A DNA stretch of 16,982 nucleotides. It comes from CAYPOY01 sp964412395 (GTDB lineage Bacteria > Chloroflexota > Anaerolineae > B4-G1). Position numbers and translations under genes: made by a program. Numbering within the stretch: position 1 is the first letter of the stretch; each line of letters opens with the position of its first letter. The notes under the pieces were generated by a model. It was not told the origin of the DNA. It searched no databases and was given only the letters and a program-made list of their open reading frames with translations. Shown one piece after another: positions 7,452-14,177 of this stretch. The stretch is taken from NCBI GenBank assembly GCA_964412395.1, contig CAYPOY010000087.1, positions 1 to 16,982 on the forward strand, in the 5' to 3' direction.

Positions 7452-8623
7452 GCGAGTACATCGAGCACGACAAAAACGGGGTCTCGGTAGGTCTGGTGGG
7501 AAAAAAGTTCTTCACCTTCGCCGGGCCGCCCGATGAGATGATCCTGGAAAGCGGGGCCAGGCTCGGGCCGGTCACGATTGCTTATGAGACTTACGGAACA
7601 TTGAGTCCAGATAAGAGCAACGTCGTCCTGATTCTGCACGCCCTTTCCGGGGATTCCCACGTGGCGGGTTATTACAGCAAGGATGACCCCAAGCCGGGAT
7701 GGTGGGACATCATGGTCGGTCCGGGGAAGGGGATTGATACGAACAAGTACTTTGTCGTTTGTTCCAATATCCTGGGGAGTTGCATGGGCTCTACCGGACC
7801 CTCTTCCATCAATCCGAAGACAGGTAAGCCGTATGGTCTTGGTTTTCCCGTGGTTACCATCGGAGATATGGTTGTGGTCCAAAAGGCGCTGATGGACTAC
7901 CTGGGTATAAAAAAGCTCCTTTCCGTCATCGGTGGCTCCATTGGAGGGATGCAGGCGCTGGAATGGTGCGTCCGGCATCCGGAGATGGTTGTCTCGGCCA
8001 TACCGCTGGCGAGCACCACAAAACACTCGGCCCTGGCCATTGCCTTTAACGAGGTAGCCAGGCAGGCGATCATAGCCGATCCTAACTGGAACAACGGAGA
8101 CTACTATTCTGGGCCTAAGCCGAGTCTTGGATTGGCCGTGGCCCGTATGATCGGCCACGTCACATACCTGTCCGACGAGTCTATGCGCCTCAAGTTCGGC
8201 CGCCGGCTGCAGGATAAGAGTGACTTTTCTTTCAATTTCGATGCCGATTTCCAGGTGGAGAGTTACCTTCGCTACCAGGGCAAAAAGTTCGTGGAGCGTT
8301 TCGATGCCAACTCGTTCTTGTACATCACCAAGGCCGCCGACTACCTTGACCTGGAAAATCAACACGGCTCGGGGTCAGCGGTCAACGCCTTTTCCAAAGC
8401 CAGGGCCAAATTCCTGGTCGTCTCTTTCACTTCCGACTGGCTGTACCCCACCTATCAGTCCAAGGCTATGGTCCAGGCTATGAAGAAGAGTGGCCTGGAC
8501 GTGAGTTTCTGTGAAATCGAAGCCGAGTGGGGCCACGATGCTTTTCTATTGCCCAATGAACGGCTGACCTCACTGACGAGGGGGTTCCTGGAACGTGTCT
8601 ATCGAGAAAAGAATGCGTTTTGA
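7448..8623 (+). CDS. metX: Homoserine O-acetyltransferase (possibly O-succinyltransferase)
   Basis: This alpha/beta-hydrolase enzyme acylates homoserine to give the substrate of MetY. The 391 residues are normal. The catalytic triad is visible: S164 in the nucleophile elbow GGSIGGMQ, D330 in TSDWLYP and H363 in WGHDAF. Also typical are AYETYGTL (45-52), HALSGDSHVAG (64-74) and GSTGPSSINP (114-123). The ATG overlaps the metY stop and has no clear ribosome site of its own, so translation is probably coupled. Some MetX proteins paired with MetW use succinyl-CoA, so the acyl donor is not fixed by this reading. MetY next door favours acetyl. Confidence 0.93.
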   Translation: MSEYIEHDKNGVSVGLVGKKFFTFAGPPDEMILESGARLGPVTIAYETYGTLSPDKSNVVLILHALSGDSHVAGYYSKDDPKPGWWDIMVGPGKGIDTNKYFVVCSNILGSCMGSTGPSSINPKTGKPYGLGFPVVTIGDMVVVQKALMDYLGIKKLLSVIGGSIGGMQALEWCVRHPEMVVSAIPLASTTKHSALAIAFNEVARQAIIADPNWNNGDYYSGPKPSLGLAVARMIGHVTYLSDESMRLKFGRRLQDKSDFSFNFDADFQVESYLRYQGKKFVERFDANSFLYITKAADYLDLENQHGSGSAVNAFSKARAKFLVVSFTSDWLYPTYQSKAMVQAMKKSGLDVSFCEIEAEWGHDAFLLPNERLTSLTRGFLERVYREKNAF

Positions 8624-9209
8624 CCTTCAGATAATAGCCTCCTGGATCGAACCGGGATCCAAGGTGCTTGATCTTGGCTGCGGCGAAGGGGATTTGCTCT
8701 ACTCTCTCAAGGGCAACAAACGGGTGGTCGGCACCGGGATCGAGTGTGTTGAAGCCAAAGTGGCCCGATGCATAACGAAGGGTCTTTCAGTTCTCCAGGG
8801 GGACATGAACGAACAAGTCCTGGACTATGACGATGATACGTTTGATTATGTCATATTGAGCCAGACTCTCCAGCAGGTCTATGAGCCGGCAAAGTTGATT
8901 CAGTCCATGTTGCGCATTGGGAAGAAGGGGATCGTCAGTTTCCCTAATTTCAGTCATTGGTCCATCCGCCTTCAGCTTCTGTTGAGAGGCCACGCCCCCA
9001 TCACCAGGCAACTTCCTGATGAGTGGTATGACACTCCCAACATCCGGGTCATCACCATCAAAGATTTCAGGAGATTTTCGAGAAAGGTCGGCTTTGGCAT
9101 CCTCAAGGAGGTGGCAATTAACACCGACCACCACGATAGTCAGGGAAACATCGTCAGGTTCCTACCCAACTTGCGGGCTACTTATGGTATTTTTCTGATA
9201 GGCAAGTAG
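8613..9209 (+). CDS. metW: Methionine biosynthesis protein MetW
   Basis: This is a methyltransferase-fold protein that accompanies MetX in many bacteria and is thought to support homoserine acylation. The start MRFDLQIIASWIEPGSKVLD is diagnostic. The SAM-type motif LDLGCGEGDLL lies at residues 19-29, and VSFPNFSHW and LPDEWYDTPNIRVITIKDF are family hallmarks. Length is 198 residues from ATG 8613, the start chosen because the family begins MRFDLQ. GTG 8595 would add six residues and has GAGGGG (8579-8584) upstream, so it cannot be excluded. It overlaps the metX 3' end. The gene is more AT-rich than the leu genes around it: bases 8821-8880 have 26 of 60 GC, against 43 of 60 at 10441-10500. Confidence 0.92.
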   Translation: MRFDLQIIASWIEPGSKVLDLGCGEGDLLYSLKGNKRVVGTGIECVEAKVARCITKGLSVLQGDMNEQVLDYDDDTFDYVILSQTLQQVYEPAKLIQSMLRIGKKGIVSFPNFSHWSIRLQLLLRGHAPITRQLPDEWYDTPNIRVITIKDFRRFSRKVGFGILKEVAINTDHHDSQGNIVRFLPNLRATYGIFLIGK

Positions 9210-9234
9210 ACAAGTAGAATAAGGAGGAGAGAAA

Positions 9235-9477
9235 ATGGATACTCAGAATCGTGAAAAGTCCGCTGGAGTGCCCAAGTTCCCGGAGCCCCGTGGCTGGGCA
9301 ATGAAGTGGGTGTTCACCCAGGAGATGGCCCTCCCGACAGTGGAGCAAAGAACAGAGGAAAACAACCCGCTGAAGGAAAAGTTTGTGGAGCCTCGTGGCT
9401 GGGCAATGAAGTGGGATGGCCTCGCCCTGTCCGAAGCCGGGAAGCAGCGGGATGGACACGACTCATCCAGCCGCTAG
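9235..9477 (+). CDS. Uncharacterised 80-aa protein with duplicated EPRGWAMKW motif
   Basis: I do not recognise this family. The frame has an excellent ribosome site, AAGGAGG (9221-9227), 7 bases before its ATG, and fits between metW and leuC in the same direction. The protein is hydrophilic and has no Cys, signal peptide or membrane segment. It holds two copies of K-F-x-EPRGWAMKW, at residues 14-25 and 49-60, exactly 35 residues apart. The second continues DGLALSEAGK. The tail is polar (KQRDGHDSSSR). The copies are nearly identical in DNA (see the repeat entry). The Trp-Pro-rich motif could be a peptide-binding or partner-docking tag, but this is a guess. It could also be a non-coding repeat that happens to be open, though the ribosome site argues against that. 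Confidence 0.65.
   Translation: MDTQNREKSAGVPKFPEPRGWAMKWVFTQEMALPTVEQRTEENNPLKEKFVEPRGWAMKWDGLALSEAGKQRDGHDSSSR
9282..9415 (+). repeat. 29-base direct repeat pair inside the 80-aa ORF
   Basis: Bases 9282-9310 and 9387-9415 are identical at 28 of 29 positions. The only difference, C at 9288 against T at 9393, is silent (both proline). The 105-base offset keeps the frame, giving a 35-residue period. Sequence between and after the copies has diverged. Confidence 0.9.
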
Positions 9478-9504
9478 GTTCCACTGAGACGAGAGCATAA
9501 TCCG

Positions 9505-10851
9505 GTGGGACATACACTGGCCGAAAAGATCATCGCTGCTCATCTGGTAGACGGCGAAGGGAACGTATCTGCGGACAATCAAATCGAAGTGTGGCCCGGC
9601 GACCTGGTCGAGGTGGCAGTGGACGTGGTGCTGTCCAACGACATCACCGCGCCCATCGCCATCCGCGAGTTTGAGAAATTAGGCGTGGAGCGGGTGTTTG
9701 ACCCTGCCCGGGTGGTGATGGTGGCGGACCACTTTGCGCCCAACAAGGATATCAAATCCGCCGAGCAGTGTGCCTGCATGCGCCGGTTTGCGCGGACGCA
9801 GAACCTGCCCCACTACTTCGACGTGGGACGCATGGGCATCGAGCACGTGCTTCTCCCGGAGCAGGGGTTGGTGGCACCGGGCGACGTCGTCGTGGGCGCC
9901 GACTCGCACACCTGCACCTACGGCGCTCTGGGGGCTTTCGCCACCGGCATGGGCAGTACAGACATCGGGGTGGCCATGGCCACAGGGCGCGTGTGGCTGC
10001 GCGTGCCAGAGACGATTCGTATCGTCTACCACGACCGATTGCAGCCCTGGGTCGGCGGCAAGGACCTGATCCTGTACACCATCGGGCGCATCGGCGTCAG
10101 CGGCGCGCTCTACAAGGCCATCGAGTTCGCCGGGCCGGTAATAGATAGTCTCTCTATGGCCGGGCGGTTCACCATGGCGAACATGGCCATCGAGGCTGGC
10201 GGCAAGGCTGGGCTCTTTGCCGTGGACGAGACCACCTGCGCCTACGTGGACGGTCGCGCCCGGCGACCGTACCGCGTCTACCAGGCTGACGACGACGCCG
10301 TCTATGCCCAGGTCGTCGAGATAGACGTGAGCCAGATTGAGCCGCAAGTGGCGTTCCCCCACCTGCCGGAGAATGTCCGGCCGGTGAGCCAGGCCGCTGA
10401 GAGCAACGTGCGGATTGACCAGGCTGTCATCGGCTCCTGCACCAACGGTCGCCTGGAGGACCTGCGCGTGGTCGCCAAAGTGCTGCGCGGCCGCCGGGTT
10501 CACACGGATGTGCGCTGCATCGTCATCCCAGGCAGCCAGCAGGTCTATCTGGACGCGCTGCGCGAGGGGCTGATCGAGGTGTTCGTCGAGGCGGGCGCGG
10601 TCGTCAGCACGCCAACCTGCGGCCCCTGCCTGGGTGGTCACATGGGCGTGTTGGCTGCCGGCGAGCGGGCGGTGAGCACAACTAACCGCAACTTTCGCGG
10701 GCGTATGGGCCATCCCGAAAGCAAGGTCTACCTGGCCGGGCCAGCCGTCGCGGCCGCGTCGGCGGTGGCCGGGCATATCACCGGGCCGGATGACCCCTCG
10801 CCCAGCCCCTCCCCTGCGAGGAGAGGGGAGCCGGAGGAGGTGCTGCAATGA
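9505..10851 (+). CDS. leuC: 3-isopropylmalate dehydratase large subunit (archaeal-type)
   Basis: With LeuD this [4Fe-4S] aconitase-family enzyme isomerises 2- to 3-isopropylmalate. With CimA present it probably also converts citramalate to methylmalate. The 448 residues fit the short archaeal/HacA-like class. Visible motifs are VVVGADSHTCTYGALGAFATGMGSTD (first Cys region, near residue 136), GSCTNGR, and CGPCLGGHMGV supplying the other two cluster cysteines. GTG 9505 begins GHTLAEKI, as the family does, but only a weak GAGAG lies upstream. The family normally ends near AGHITGP. Here about 20 more residues (DDPSPSPSPARRGEPEEVLQ) are encoded by a palindromic repeat. The stop overlaps the leuD ATG. 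Confidence 0.94.
   Translation: MGHTLAEKIIAAHLVDGEGNVSADNQIEVWPGDLVEVAVDVVLSNDITAPIAIREFEKLGVERVFDPARVVMVADHFAPNKDIKSAEQCACMRRFARTQNLPHYFDVGRMGIEHVLLPEQGLVAPGDVVVGADSHTCTYGALGAFATGMGSTDIGVAMATGRVWLRVPETIRIVYHDRLQPWVGGKDLILYTIGRIGVSGALYKAIEFAGPVIDSLSMAGRFTMANMAIEAGGKAGLFAVDETTCAYVDGRARRPYRVYQADDDAVYAQVVEIDVSQIEPQVAFPHLPENVRPVSQAAESNVRIDQAVIGSCTNGRLEDLRVVAKVLRGRRVHTDVRCIVIPGSQQVYLDALREGLIEVFVEAGAVVSTPTCGPCLGGHMGVLAAGERAVSTTNRNFRGRMGHPESKVYLAGPAVAAASAVAGHITGPDDPSPSPSPARRGEPEEVLQ
10788..10838. repeat. Palindromic repeat encoding the LeuC C-terminal tail
   Basis: CTCCCCT (10809-10815) pairs with AGGGGAG (10824-10830). Alternatively CCTCGC (10796-10801) pairs with GCGAGG (10816-10821). The strand asymmetry (C-rich then G-rich) and the position after the family's normal end suggest an inserted element. 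Its G-rich end also supplies part of the leuD ribosome site (10833-10840). Confidence 0.6.
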
Positions 10852-11360
10852 AACTAACCGGCGCGGTCTGGAAATACGGCGACAACGTGGACACCGATGC
10901 CATCATCCCGGCCCGCTACCTGAACGTTTCCTCGCCGGAGGAACTGGCGTGCCATTGTATGGAGGACTTGGACCCTGGGTTTGCCAGCGCGGTGCAGACG
11001 GGAGACATAATCGTCGCCGGGGAGAACTTTGGCTGCGGGTCGTCGCGGGAGCACGCGCCGCTGGCGATCAAGGGGGCGGGCGTCGCCTGCGTCGTCGCCA
11101 GGAGTTTCGCCCGCATCTTTCACCGCAATAGTATCAACATCGGCCTCCCTATCGTGGAGTGCCCGGAGGTGGTGGAGGAGACGGAGCAGGGTGATCAGTT
11201 GACGGTGAATCTGGAAGCCGGTACCGTCACCAACGAGCGCACCGGGCGCACCTACCAGACGTCCCCGTTTCCCGTCTTCATCATGTCCATCATCCGGGCC
11301 GGGGGGCTGGTACCCTATACGCGGGGGCGGCTCGGAAGAACACTGATGGGCAGGATTTAA
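10848..11360 (+). CDS. leuD: 3-isopropylmalate dehydratase small subunit
   Basis: This is the swivelling-domain partner of LeuC. The start KYGDNVDTDAIIPARYL (9-25) and the substrate loop GENFGCGSSREHAP (58-71) are diagnostic of the archaeal-type small subunit, usually about 160-165 residues. This protein has 170. The end TRGRLGRTLMGRI runs past the usual TRxRL and may be partly repeat-encoded. GGAGGAGG (10833-10840) lies 7 bases before the ATG, which overlaps the leuC stop by 4 bases, so the two subunits are probably made in step. Confidence 0.95.
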   Translation: MKLTGAVWKYGDNVDTDAIIPARYLNVSSPEELACHCMEDLDPGFASAVQTGDIIVAGENFGCGSSREHAPLAIKGAGVACVVARSFARIFHRNSINIGLPIVECPEVVEETEQGDQLTVNLEAGTVTNERTGRTYQTSPFPVFIMSIIRAGGLVPYTRGRLGRTLMGRI

Positions 11361-11385
11361 CGGATCGCAGGAGGCATAGACGAGG

Positions 11386-14133
11386 ATGGCGGATCCAGAA
11401 GTGTCACTTTATGACACAACGCTGCGTGATGGGACGCAGGGGGAGGGCATCTTCCTGTCGGTGGATGACAAACTAAAGATCACCCGCCTGCTGGACAGGC
11501 TGGGGGTGCACTACGTCGAAGGGGGCTGGCCGGGTTCCAATCCCAAGGACGCCGAATACTTCCGGCGGGTGCGGGAACTGGACCTGGAGCAGATTCGGGT
11601 CGCTGCCTTTGGCAGTACGTGCCGGGTGGGAAGCCAGGCCCAGGAGGACGCCAACATCCGGGCCTTGCTGGAAGCGGAGACGCCGGTGGTCACCGTCGTG
11701 GGCAAGAGTTCGGCGCTCCACGTGCGCGACGTCCTGCGCACCACGCCGGAGGAGAACCTGCGCATCATCCGGGAGAGTGTGGCTTATCTGAAAGAGAAAC
11801 CAGGTTTTTCGGAAAAAACCCGGTTTCTTCGGGAGGTCATCTACGACGCGGAGCACTTCTTCGACGGCCACAAGGCCGATCCCCGCTACGCTATGGCCAC
11901 GCTCCAGGCCGCCGTCGAGGGCGGCGCGGACGTGCTCGTGCTATGCGACACCAACGGTGGCTCAATGGGCTGGGAGATCGAGGCTATCGTCCAGAACGTT
12001 CTGGCGGCTTTCCCCGGCGTCTCCCTGGGCATCCACGCCCACAATGACAACGGGCTGGCCGCAGCGAACAGTCTGGCGGCCGTCCGGGCCGGCGCTACCC
12101 ACGTGCAGGGGACGGTGAACGGCTATGGCGAGCGGTGTGGCAACGCCGATCTCTGCACCCTGATCCCCAACCTGGAATTAAAGATGGGGGTAGCGGTTCT
12201 GCCTGCGGGCCGGTTGTCCCTTATAACGCGGGTCGCCCGCACGGTGGCCGCCATCGCCAACCAGCCCCTTCATCGCCAGGCGGCCTACGTGGGCCGGAGT
12301 GCCTTTGCCCACAAGGGGGGCATCCACGTGGCGGCTATGCGGCGCAACTCGTGGAGTTACCAGCACATTGACCCTGCCCTCGTGGGCAACCAATCGCGTG
12401 TCCTCATCTCGGAACTTGCGGGGCGGGGAAACCTGCTGAGCAAGGCGGAGGAGATGGGCATCGCCCACCGGGAGATCGAGAACCTGCCGGAGGTGCTCCA
12501 GACGATCAAGCGGCTGGAACATCAGGGCTTCACCTTCGAGGGGGCTGAGGCCTCAGTAGAGCTGCTGCTGCACCGCTCCCGACCGGCGTATCACCCTCCT
12601 TTCGAGATGCTGGACTTCATGGTCGTCGTCGAACACCGGGAAGGGCGAGGGATTTTTGCCGAAGCGAGCATCAAGGTCCGCGTGGGCGATCAGGTCTTCC
12701 ACACGGCGGCCGGGGGCAACGGGCCGGTGAACGCCCTGGACGCGGCTCTGCGCAAGGCGCTGGCGGCCGTGTATCCCCATCTGGCACATCTCAACCTGGC
12801 CGACTACAAGGTGCATATTCTGGACAGCGACCACGGGACGGCGGCGACCACCCGTGTGCTGGTTGATATGCAGAATGAGACGCGCCGCTGGAGCACCATG
12901 GGGGCCTCCACCAACATCATCGAGGCGAGTTGGATCGCTCTGGCGGATGCGGTGGAGTACGGCCTGAGTATAGCCGTTGGCCCCGGTGGAAAGGCCAGTT
13001 GCTCCCCCGCAGCTTCGGAGGGGGCGCAGTCAGGGGGAGGGTTCGTGGAGGCAAGAATTGTCACTTTGCCCGGAGATGGAATCGGCACGGAGGTCGTCGC
13101 CGAAGGGGTCAAGGTGCTTCAAGCCGTGGCCGATCGGTACGGCCACCGTTTCACTTTCGAGGAAGCCTTGATCGGGGGCTGCGCGATGGATGCCACGGGG
13201 TCGCCGTTGCCGGAGGTGACCCTGGAGGCTTGCCAACGGGCCGACGCGGTGCTCCTGGGCGCGGTCGGCGGCCCCCGTTGGTCCGACCCAACCGCACCGG
13301 TCCGCCCGGAGCAGGGGCTTTTGGGACTGCGCTGGGGACTGGGCCTCTACGCTAACCTGCGCCCGGTGTGCCTCTATCCGGCCTTGCTGGATGCCTCGCC
13401 GCTGCGCCCGGAACGCCTGGAGGGGGTGGATCTGGTGGTGGTGCGGGAACTGACGGGGGGGATCTACTTTGGCCCCCGCCAGGAGGCGACGGCGGACGAT
13501 GAGACCGCCTATGACACGATGATCTACACAGCCAGCGAAGTCCGGCGCATTGCCCACACGGCCTTTCGCCTGGCCCAGCAGCGGCGGGGGAAGGTCACCT
13601 CGGTGGACAAGGCCAACGTGCTGGCCGCCTCCCGTCTCTGGCGGCGGGTGGTGACAGAGGTGGCGGCGGAGTACCCCGCCGTGACGCTGGAGACTATACT
13701 GGTAGACGCTGCGGCGATGCACCTGCTCCGCCGGCCGGCCGACTTCGACGTGATCGTGACGGCCAACATGTTCGGCGACATTCTGACCGACGAGGCTTCG
13801 ATGTTGGCCGGCTCAATGGGAATGTTACCCTCGGCCTCGCTGGGGGAGGGCCGAAATGGGGTCTACGAGCCGATCCACGGCAGCGCCCCCGACATCGCCG
13901 GCCATGGCATCGCCAACCCACTGGCTACCATCCTGAGCGCGGCGATGCTGCTCCGCCACTCGTTGGAACTGGAGGATGAAGCGCAGGCCGTCGAAGACGC
14001 GGTGGAGGCTGTGCTGGCAGAAGGCTACCGCACCAAGGATATCCGCGAGGAAGGCACCACCCTCGTCGGGACCAGGGAGATGGGGAGACTCATCGCTGAA
14101 AGGATCGGCCGGAAAATGACCAATGACCAATGA
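11386..14133 (+). CDS. cimA-leuB: (R)-citramalate synthase fused in frame to 3-isopropylmalate dehydrogenase
   Basis: One 915-codon frame holds two enzymes. Residues 1 to about 530 are a CimA-type synthase: YDTTLRDGTQGEG (9-21), EGGWPGSNPKD (45-55), HAHNDNGLAAAN (217-228) and NGYGERCGNAD (245-255), plus a C-terminal regulatory domain (GGNGPVNALDAAL). This makes citramalate from pyruvate and acetyl-CoA. Residues 554-915 are a full LeuB (LPGDGIGTEV, ELTGGIYFGP, EPIHGSAPDIAG), an NAD-dependent oxidative decarboxylase. The linker GPGGKASCSPAASEGAQSGGGF is repeat-encoded. Residues about 137-148 are an extra palindrome-encoded insert. Separate LeuB translation from GTG 13045 is possible. The start ATG 11386 has AGGAGG (11369-11374) at 11 bases. 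The frame ends in MTNDQ, from a heptamer repeat. Confidence 0.9.
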   Translation: MADPEVSLYDTTLRDGTQGEGIFLSVDDKLKITRLLDRLGVHYVEGGWPGSNPKDAEYFRRVRELDLEQIRVAAFGSTCRVGSQAQEDANIRALLEAETPVVTVVGKSSALHVRDVLRTTPEENLRIIRESVAYLKEKPGFSEKTRFLREVIYDAEHFFDGHKADPRYAMATLQAAVEGGADVLVLCDTNGGSMGWEIEAIVQNVLAAFPGVSLGIHAHNDNGLAAANSLAAVRAGATHVQGTVNGYGERCGNADLCTLIPNLELKMGVAVLPAGRLSLITRVARTVAAIANQPLHRQAAYVGRSAFAHKGGIHVAAMRRNSWSYQHIDPALVGNQSRVLISELAGRGNLLSKAEEMGIAHREIENLPEVLQTIKRLEHQGFTFEGAEASVELLLHRSRPAYHPPFEMLDFMVVVEHREGRGIFAEASIKVRVGDQVFHTAAGGNGPVNALDAALRKALAAVYPHLAHLNLADYKVHILDSDHGTAATTRVLVDMQNETRRWSTMGASTNIIEASWIALADAVEYGLSIAVGPGGKASCSPAASEGAQSGGGFVEARIVTLPGDGIGTEVVAEGVKVLQAVADRYGHRFTFEEALIGGCAMDATGSPLPEVTLEACQRADAVLLGAVGGPRWSDPTAPVRPEQGLLGLRWGLGLYANLRPVCLYPALLDASPLRPERLEGVDLVVVRELTGGIYFGPRQEATADDETAYDTMIYTASEVRRIAHTAFRLAQQRRGKVTSVDKANVLAASRLWRRVVTEVAAEYPAVTLETILVDAAAMHLLRRPADFDVIVTANMFGDILTDEASMLAGSMGMLPSASLGEGRNGVYEPIHGSAPDIAGHGIANPLATILSAAMLLRHSLELEDEAQAVEDAVEAVLAEGYRTKDIREEGTTLVGTREMGRLIAERIGRKMTNDQ
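11795..11828. repeat. Palindrome inserted in frame inside cimA
   Basis: AGAAACCAGGTTTTT (11795-11809) and AAAAACCCGGTTTCT (11814-11828) are inverted repeats with one mismatch in 15 and a 4-base loop (CGGA). The segment encodes about residues 137-148 (EKPGFSEKTRFL). These lie between YLK and REVIYDAEHFFDG, which are close together in CimA as I know it. The frame is kept. Confidence 0.75.
12999..13041. repeat. Palindromic repeat at the CimA-LeuB seam
   Basis: CTCCCCC (13002-13008) pairs with GGGGGAG (13033-13039). An alternative pairs CCCCC (13004-13008) with GGGGG (13020-13024). The element covers the place where a cimA stop codon and a leuB ribosome site would be expected. Its G-rich end could act as a ribosome site for GTG 13045. 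Confidence 0.6.
13045..14133 (+). CDS. leuB: LeuB part of the fused frame; possible separate 3-isopropylmalate dehydrogenase
   Basis: This is the portion from GTG 13045 to the shared stop, 362 residues, close to the 350-365 of a free-standing LeuB. The GTG is in frame with cimA and gives EARIVTLPGDGIG, matching a normal LeuB start. GGGGGAGGG (13033-13041) lies only 3-4 bases upstream, tight for initiation. LeuB oxidatively decarboxylates 3-isopropylmalate and, in the citramalate route, 3-methylmalate to 2-oxobutyrate. GDILTDEASMLAGSMGMLPS and EPIHGSAPDIAG are dehydrogenase hallmarks. This entry gives an alternative reading of the same DNA, not an extra gene. Confidence 0.5.
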   Translation: MEARIVTLPGDGIGTEVVAEGVKVLQAVADRYGHRFTFEEALIGGCAMDATGSPLPEVTLEACQRADAVLLGAVGGPRWSDPTAPVRPEQGLLGLRWGLGLYANLRPVCLYPALLDASPLRPERLEGVDLVVVRELTGGIYFGPRQEATADDETAYDTMIYTASEVRRIAHTAFRLAQQRRGKVTSVDKANVLAASRLWRRVVTEVAAEYPAVTLETILVDAAAMHLLRRPADFDVIVTANMFGDILTDEASMLAGSMGMLPSASLGEGRNGVYEPIHGSAPDIAGHGIANPLATILSAAMLLRHSLELEDEAQAVEDAVEAVLAEGYRTKDIREEGTTLVGTREMGRLIAERIGRKMTNDQ

Positions 14134-14170
14134 ACAATGGCAAACGACAAACGACAAACGACAAACGAGG
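14115..14170 (+). repeat. Heptamer tandem repeat (8 units) at the leuB-ilvD junction
   Basis: Eight contiguous 7-base units read AATGACC, AATGACC, AATGAAC, AATGGCA, AACGACA (three times) and AACGAGG. They cover the last LeuB codons (MTNDQ), the stop and the spacer, and end in the ilvD ribosome site. The graded change along the array suggests slippage and drift. It resembles the short tandem heptamers known from cyanobacteria. Confidence 0.85.
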
Positions 14171-14177
14171 GAGGAAC

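Noticed and set aside
9178..9459. 93-residue minus-strand frame opposite the 80-aa gene
   Set aside because: Its repeated HCPAT segments are only the antisense of the 29-base direct repeat, and the strong ribosome site is on the plus strand.
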